Shown here in pieces: positions 4,374 through 7,244 of a stretch of 7,244 nucleotides of DNA. Within the stretch, counting starts at the first letter, position 1; the number at the start of each line of letters is the position of its first letter. The DNA is taken from assembly GCA_017631775.1 (NCBI GenBank), contig JAGBSQ010000149.1, positions 1 through 7,244 of the forward strand, written 5' to 3'. The stretch comes from Clostridia bacterium. GTDB taxonomy: Bacteria; Bacillota_A; Clostridia; Oscillospirales; CAG-272. Under the pieces are notes generated by a model. That model was not told the origin of the DNA, did no database searches, and saw only the letters and a program-made list of their open reading frames with translations. A program made the position numbers and the translations under genes.

Positions 4374-5771
4374 ATGCCCCAACTTCCTATTATTCCGCAA
4401 ACGATTACCGTGCATCTCGGTCCGCCCGACTCCAATGCCGAAAACGTGACACTCCCCTTTCTTGATTACATTGCAAACGTAGCATCTTCGGAAATTTACC
4501 CAACTTGGCCCGAAAACGCCATCCGCGCGAATATTTATGCTCAGGTTTCCTTTGCTCTCAACCGCATTTACACCGAATATTATCGCACACGCGGCTATGA
4601 TTTTGACATTACCAACTCCACCGGCAGTGACCAATCCTTTGTGCGCGGTCGCGTGGTGTTTGAGAACGTGCGCGAGATTGCAGGCGAGCTTTTTAACGAT
4701 TACATCCGCCCCTCGGGCAGTGTAGTACCTCTGTTTGCTTCCTATTGCAACGGCACAACCGTCACCTGCCCGGGACTTTCGCAATGGGGTTCGGTTACGC
4801 TTGCCGAACAAGGACTTACCCCTTTTGAGATCCTCACTTATTACTATGGAGACAACATTGAACTCGTGCAAAATGCCCCTGTAATGGGAAGTCAGGAGAG
4901 CGCTCCCCTTTACCCCTTGCAGCTCGGTTCGACGGGAGATGAGGTGAGAACCGCTCAATTGCGGCTTAACCGCATCTCTAAGAATTTTCCGTCAATTCCA
5001 AAAATTTTGGAAGTAGATGGCATCTTTGCCGAGGACACCGAGGCGGCGGTGCGGCGTTTTCAAGAGGTATTCAACCTCACACCCGACGGCATTATTGGCA
5101 AAAGCACGTGGTATACCATTCAAAACATCTACATCGGTGTAAAAAGGCTGAACGATCTTGATGCCGAAGGGGTAACGCTTTCGGACGTTACAAAGCAATA
5201 CCCCGGTTCGTTGCAGCTCGGTAGCCGCGGAGACGGTGTGCGCAATTTGCAGTATTTTATCTCTTATTTATCGCAGTTTTATGACAGTATTCCTGCCGTT
5301 CCCATTGACGGCGTTTTTGGTGAAGGAACACGCGCGGCAGTAGAGGACGTACAGCGCACCTTTGGTCTTGAGGCCGACGGTGTTGTGGGTGAGGTGACTT
5401 GGTACGCTTTGACAAATGCTTATCTTGGCGCGATTGCGACCATTCCGCGTCAGTACGTTGAGGGTGTTGCAGTTCCTTATGGAGGAATTCCCCTGCGCAT
5501 TGGCTCGGAGTCGGATTCGGTGCGGCTTTTGCAGGAATATCTCAACTATATTGCGCGTTCTTACCCCGAAATCCCTACGGTTGAGGTAACGGGATACTTC
5601 GGTCCGCGCACACAAGAAGCGGTGCTCGCCTTTCAGCGGCGGTTTGACCTTGTAGCAAACGGCGTTGTTGCATCGACCACGTGGAACGAGATCATCACGC
5701 TTTACGAAGCGCTTTATCAAGGAAATCGCCTACAAGACGGTCAATACCCCGGTTTTGACGTGGGTGCATAA
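4374..5771 (+). CDS. sleC: SleC-type spore cortex-lytic enzyme lacking its pro-domain, with three PG_binding_1 modules
   Basis: Likely a spore cortex lytic transglycosylase. The 465-aa protein begins at once with the SpoIID/SleC fold (about 8-165). NVASSEIYPTWPENAI (35-50) carries E40 at the position of the SpoIID-family catalytic glutamate, followed by a long helix with LNRIYTEYY. YCNG and TCPG hold two cysteines (C125, C132), placed like the paired cysteines of the family, and LSQWGS with EILTYYYG (about 135-159) is the SpoIID C-terminal signature. Three peptidoglycan-binding type 1 modules follow at about 180-253, 278-354 and 371-448, each with LQLGS or equivalent, a DG-x-FG-type turn and a G-x-x-x-x-x-TW ending. 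SleC proteins as I know them carry a pro-domain and a single binding module in about 420-440 aa; this one has no pro-domain and two extra modules. No signal peptide is present. It is the second gene of the operon, 21 nt after the pro-domain-like gene and 15 nt before a second binding-module gene. Confidence 0.88.
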   Translation: MPQLPIIPQTITVHLGPPDSNAENVTLPFLDYIANVASSEIYPTWPENAIRANIYAQVSFALNRIYTEYYRTRGYDFDITNSTGSDQSFVRGRVVFENVREIAGELFNDYIRPSGSVVPLFASYCNGTTVTCPGLSQWGSVTLAEQGLTPFEILTYYYGDNIELVQNAPVMGSQESAPLYPLQLGSTGDEVRTAQLRLNRISKNFPSIPKILEVDGIFAEDTEAAVRRFQEVFNLTPDGIIGKSTWYTIQNIYIGVKRLNDLDAEGVTLSDVTKQYPGSLQLGSRGDGVRNLQYFISYLSQFYDSIPAVPIDGVFGEGTRAAVEDVQRTFGLEADGVVGEVTWYALTNAYLGAIATIPRQYVEGVAVPYGGIPLRIGSESDSVRLLQEYLNYIARSYPEIPTVEVTGYFGPRTQEAVLAFQRRFDLVANGVVASTTWNEIITLYEALYQGNRLQDGQYPGFDVGA

Positions 5772-6287
5772 GAAAGTGAGGTTTTTATGCCAAGATATGA
5801 GAATGAAACACAAGCGATCACAAATTTGCAACGGTATTTGCGACAGCTTTCTTATCACTATCCCCAAATTACCGCGCCACCGATTGACGGAATATTTGAT
5901 AGGGATACCGAAAGATCTTTGCGAGAATTTCAAGCTATGAGAGGACTCCCTGTAACGGGGCGTGCTGACCGCCGAACGTGGGAAGAGCTTTATACTCTCT
6001 ACCGCGCGTCGATTGCCGAGAACGAGCCGCCAAGAACGGTGGCAATTCTCCCCTTTGTGGCTGGCGAAATCCTTTTGCAAAAAGGAGACGATGGCTTTAC
6101 TGTAAGTGTTTTGCAATATATGCTCCGCGAGCTTGGCGAAAACCTTGTGGAACTTGAAGACGTAGAGGTGAGCGGCATTTTTGATGAAAATACCGCACGC
6201 GCGGTGCGACTCTTCCGCAAGCAAAATGGGCTTGCCGAGGGTGAGACGGTCGACCTCGTTACTTGGAATACCTTGGTCGATCGGTTT
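4911..6287 (+). repeat. Five PG_binding_1 modules spread over two genes
   Basis: Five diverged copies of a unit of about 70-78 residues are encoded at roughly 4911-5132, 5205-5435, 5484-5717, 5802-6005 and 6060-6287. Shared landmarks are an N-terminal L-x-x-G-x-x-x-x-x-V-x-x-LQ, a helix with L-x-x-Y/F, then P-x-x-x-V/I-D/T-G-x-F, T-x-x-A/S-V/L-x-x-F/V-Q, and a terminal TW. In this clostridial version IP-containing loops (SIP, AVP, EIP, QIT) precede the D/T-G-x-F turn. Three lie in the enzyme gene and two in the following gene. The copies are diverged at DNA level, so this is an old amplification. Confidence 0.85.
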
Positions 6288-6314
6288 AATCGGTTGGGGG
6301 TTGAAAATATATAA
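5787..6314 (+). CDS. Double PG_binding_1 protein with no catalytic domain
   Basis: A 175-aa protein that consists almost wholly of two peptidoglycan-binding type 1 modules, at about residues 6-73 (with IDGIFDRDTERSLREFQ and TGRADRRTW) and 92-167 (with VSGIFDENTARAVRLFRKQ and VDLVTW), joined by a proline-containing linker (AENEPPRTVAILP). The second module is more divergent. There is no signal peptide, membrane segment or hydrolase motif. Such modules are three-helix bundles that bind cell-wall glycan or peptide stems; here the target is presumably the spore cortex. The start ATG has a GTGAGG site at 5776-5781, and the gene begins 15 nt after the enzyme's stop, so it is the last gene of the operon before a strong terminator. 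It could be a substrate-targeting partner, a competitor of the enzyme for cortex sites, or a structural cortex protein. None of these roles is shown by the sequence. Confidence 0.87.
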   Translation: MPRYENETQAITNLQRYLRQLSYHYPQITAPPIDGIFDRDTERSLREFQAMRGLPVTGRADRRTWEELYTLYRASIAENEPPRTVAILPFVAGEILLQKGDDGFTVSVLQYMLRELGENLVELEDVEVSGIFDENTARAVRLFRKQNGLAEGETVDLVTWNTLVDRFNRLGVENI

Positions 6315-6319
6315 AAAAG

Positions 6320-6350
6320 AACGACGAGGCTTTCTCGTCGTTTTTTTTTT
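6320..6350. terminator. Bidirectional intrinsic terminator between the sleC-like operon and the phosphatase gene
   Basis: AACGACGAG (6320-6328) pairs with CTCGTCGTT (6334-6342) around the loop GCTTT, followed by an unbroken T-run to 6350. On the minus strand the same stem is followed by TCTTTTTTATAT. It starts 5 nt after the stop of the plus-strand operon and ends 28 nt before the minus-strand phosphatase stop, so it ends transcription from both sides. Confidence 0.94.
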
Positions 6351-6378
6351 GCGGCGGCACAAGGCACGTCCTGCATTT

Positions 6379-7023
6379 TTAGATAGCTCCCTTTGCAAAT
6401 CTTGTTGCAATGTCGCCTTGGTGTTCGTCATAGCCGCACAAGAGGACGTTTGCGGTTCCATTTTCATCGTATTCGACTACCGAAACCGAGGCGTTTGCGC
6501 AAAACTCTACACGGCGCAGCTCTTCGGGGGGATAGCCTTCCCATTTTGCGCGCATCAAACGAATAGGAGTGGCATGCGTAAAGATGGCAAAGCATTCGCC
6601 CTTGTGGGCATCAATTAAGCGTTCGACCTCGCGATAAATGCGCGCGCCGAGCTCCAATGTGCTCTCGCCGCCCTCGGGATGTGCGCGTCCGCAATCGGTA
6701 CGCCAAGTGGTGTAGCTTTGGGCATATTTTTCCATCAGTTCGTCATAAAAGCGCCCTTCCCACTCTCCTGCAAAAATTTCGCGGAGTTCGCGGTCGGGAA
6801 TGATGGGGAGGTTGTGCAACTTCCCTGTCGGCTCTGCCGTTTGCATCGAACGTGCGAGATCACTTGAATAAATAGCACAAATGGGATAATTTTTGAGGAA
6901 ATTTGCCGTATTTTCGGCTTGCTTGTGGCCAAGCGCGGTTAGGGGCGCGTTGTTATGTCCTGCAAAAAAACGCTCAAGATTGGCGGTGCTCTGCCCGTGG
7001 CGAACAAAAATAACGGTGGTCAT
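6379..7023 (-). CDS. Histidine phosphatase family protein (phosphoglycerate mutase-like)
   Basis: A 214-aa cytosolic member of the branch-1 histidine phosphatases, which form a phosphohistidine intermediate. The nucleophile motif is VRHGQS with R8 and H9. The second arginine is R58 in YSSDLARSMQTA, the general acid/base glutamate is E82 in LREIFAGEWEG, and the second histidine is H150 in FTHATP. All four catalytic positions are therefore intact, and the length is normal for the cofactor-independent-phosphatase type (GpmB/CobC/PhoE-like) rather than the glycolytic mutase. The real substrate (a sugar phosphate, nucleotide or cobalamin intermediate) cannot be chosen from sequence. The start is the ATG at 7023, with AAGGAGGAG at 7032-7040, 8 nt away. 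It overlaps the upstream MFS gene by ATGA, so the two are probably translationally coupled. Confidence 0.95.
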   Translation of the reverse strand: MTTVIFVRHGQSTANLERFFAGHNNAPLTALGHKQAENTANFLKNYPICAIYSSDLARSMQTAEPTGKLHNLPIIPDRELREIFAGEWEGRFYDELMEKYAQSYTTWRTDCGRAHPEGGESTLELGARIYREVERLIDAHKGECFAIFTHATPIRLMRAKWEGYPPEELRRVEFCANASVSVVEYDENGTANVLLCGYDEHQGDIATRFAKGAI

Positions 7024-7244
7024 TTGAGGGTCTCCTCCTTATTTATCTTCTTTTTTTGCAAGCACAAAACCGTCAGGCAACTGACGGGAAAGACGGTTGC
7101 AAACACAAATGCGGCGCGCAAATCCCCCGCAAAAGCATCGGCAACAACGCCCGAGAGATACGGGCCCGATAGGCAGCCAATATCTCCTGCAACGGCAAGG
7201 ATTGCGAACATTGAAACACCGCCAAGTGGAATATTTGCCGCCGC
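7020..7244 (-). CDS. MFS transporter, C-terminal fragment cut by the window edge
   Basis: The reading frame is open from the window edge at 7244 to the TGA at 7020-7022; 74 residues are visible. The visible part has a small-residue-rich segment AAANIPLGGVSMFAILAVAGD, then GCLSGPYLSGVVAD, an acidic and basic loop, the final hydrophobic helix AAFVFATVFPVSCLTVLCLQ, and a lysine-rich cytosolic tail KKKINKEE. A G-G-x-x-MFAxLAxAGDxGxxxGP pattern is typical of transmembrane helices 10-11 in major facilitator superfamily permeases, and the last helix corresponds to helix 12. The internal ATG at 7211 is not a start; the gene begins outside the window. The substrate is unknown. Its last four bases overlap the phosphatase gene start. 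Confidence 0.85.
   Translation of the reverse strand, partial: AAANIPLGGVSMFAILAVAGDIGCLSGPYLSGVVADAFAGDLRAAFVFATVFPVSCLTVLCLQKKKINKEETLK

Noticed and set aside
4302..4958. 218-aa minus-strand open frame covering the split point of the sleC-like genes
   Set aside because: It is antisense to the catalytic domain, with no motif or ribosome binding site. The plus-strand reading is strongly supported.
5730..6467. 245-aa minus-strand open frame across the end of the sleC-like operon and its terminator
   Set aside because: It runs straight through the strong bidirectional terminator and overlaps two genes with clear domains, so it is a chance frame.
1..7244. CRISPR array, tRNA, rRNA or insertion sequence
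   Set aside because: No regularly spaced direct repeats, cloverleaf, ribosomal RNA sequence, transposase or terminal inverted repeats were seen on either strand.

Overview
The window looks like a piece of the chromosome of an endospore-forming member of the Clostridia (Bacillota), probably an anaerobic, gut-type lineage. The evidence is a full-length spoIVA, a cortex-lytic locus of the clostridial SleC type (rather than the Bacillus SleB/CwlJ type), strong AGGAGG-type ribosome binding sites, A/T-flanked intrinsic terminators and TTG start usage. Species cannot be named from the sequence alone.

Layout. At 1-193 lies a non-coding stretch with a GC-rich palindromic remnant and a -10-like box. 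It leads into an AT-rich orphan gene of unknown function (194-550, +). A 17-bp bidirectional terminator (558-595) separates this gene from the convergent spoIVA (603-2081, -), which encodes the ATPase that forms the basement layer of the spore coat. The divergent intergenic region 2082-2262 holds a candidate sigma-E promoter facing spoIVA and a consensus, extended -10 sigma-A promoter facing a two-gene operon. That operon encodes a PlsC-type acyltransferase fused to a zinc ribbon and a C-terminal beta-rich domain (2263-3408), then a small glycine-zipper membrane protein (3429-3674). It ends at a strong terminator (3703-3730). A second, more complex hairpin (3762-3810) stands in the 252-nt gap before the next operon.

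The central interest is 3927-6314: three same-strand, closely spaced genes that together resemble a dismantled and expanded SleC spore cortex-lytic enzyme. The first (3927-4352) looks like the N-terminal pro-domain of SleC alone. The second (4374-5771) starts directly at the SpoIID/SleC-type catalytic domain and carries three PG_binding_1 modules. The third (5787-6314) is two further PG_binding_1 modules with no catalytic domain. The first two are in the same reading frame, separated only by one TAA and a 7-codon linker that holds a good Shine-Dalgarno sequence. SleC is known as a zymogen whose pro-domain is cut off by Csp proteases during germination; here the pro-domain and enzyme appear to be made as separate chains. 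A candidate late mother-cell (sigma-K-like) promoter precedes the operon.

A bidirectional terminator (6320-6350) closes this operon and also serves the opposing minus-strand pair: the 3' end of an MFS transporter gene (from 7244 down to 7020) overlapping by ATGA a histidine phosphatase gene (6379-7023).

Functionally, spoIVA (coat assembly) and the sleC-like operon (cortex breakdown at germination) are both spore genes of the mother-cell programme. The acyltransferase operon between them appears vegetative, and the phosphatase/MFS pair looks like unrelated housekeeping or accessory metabolism.
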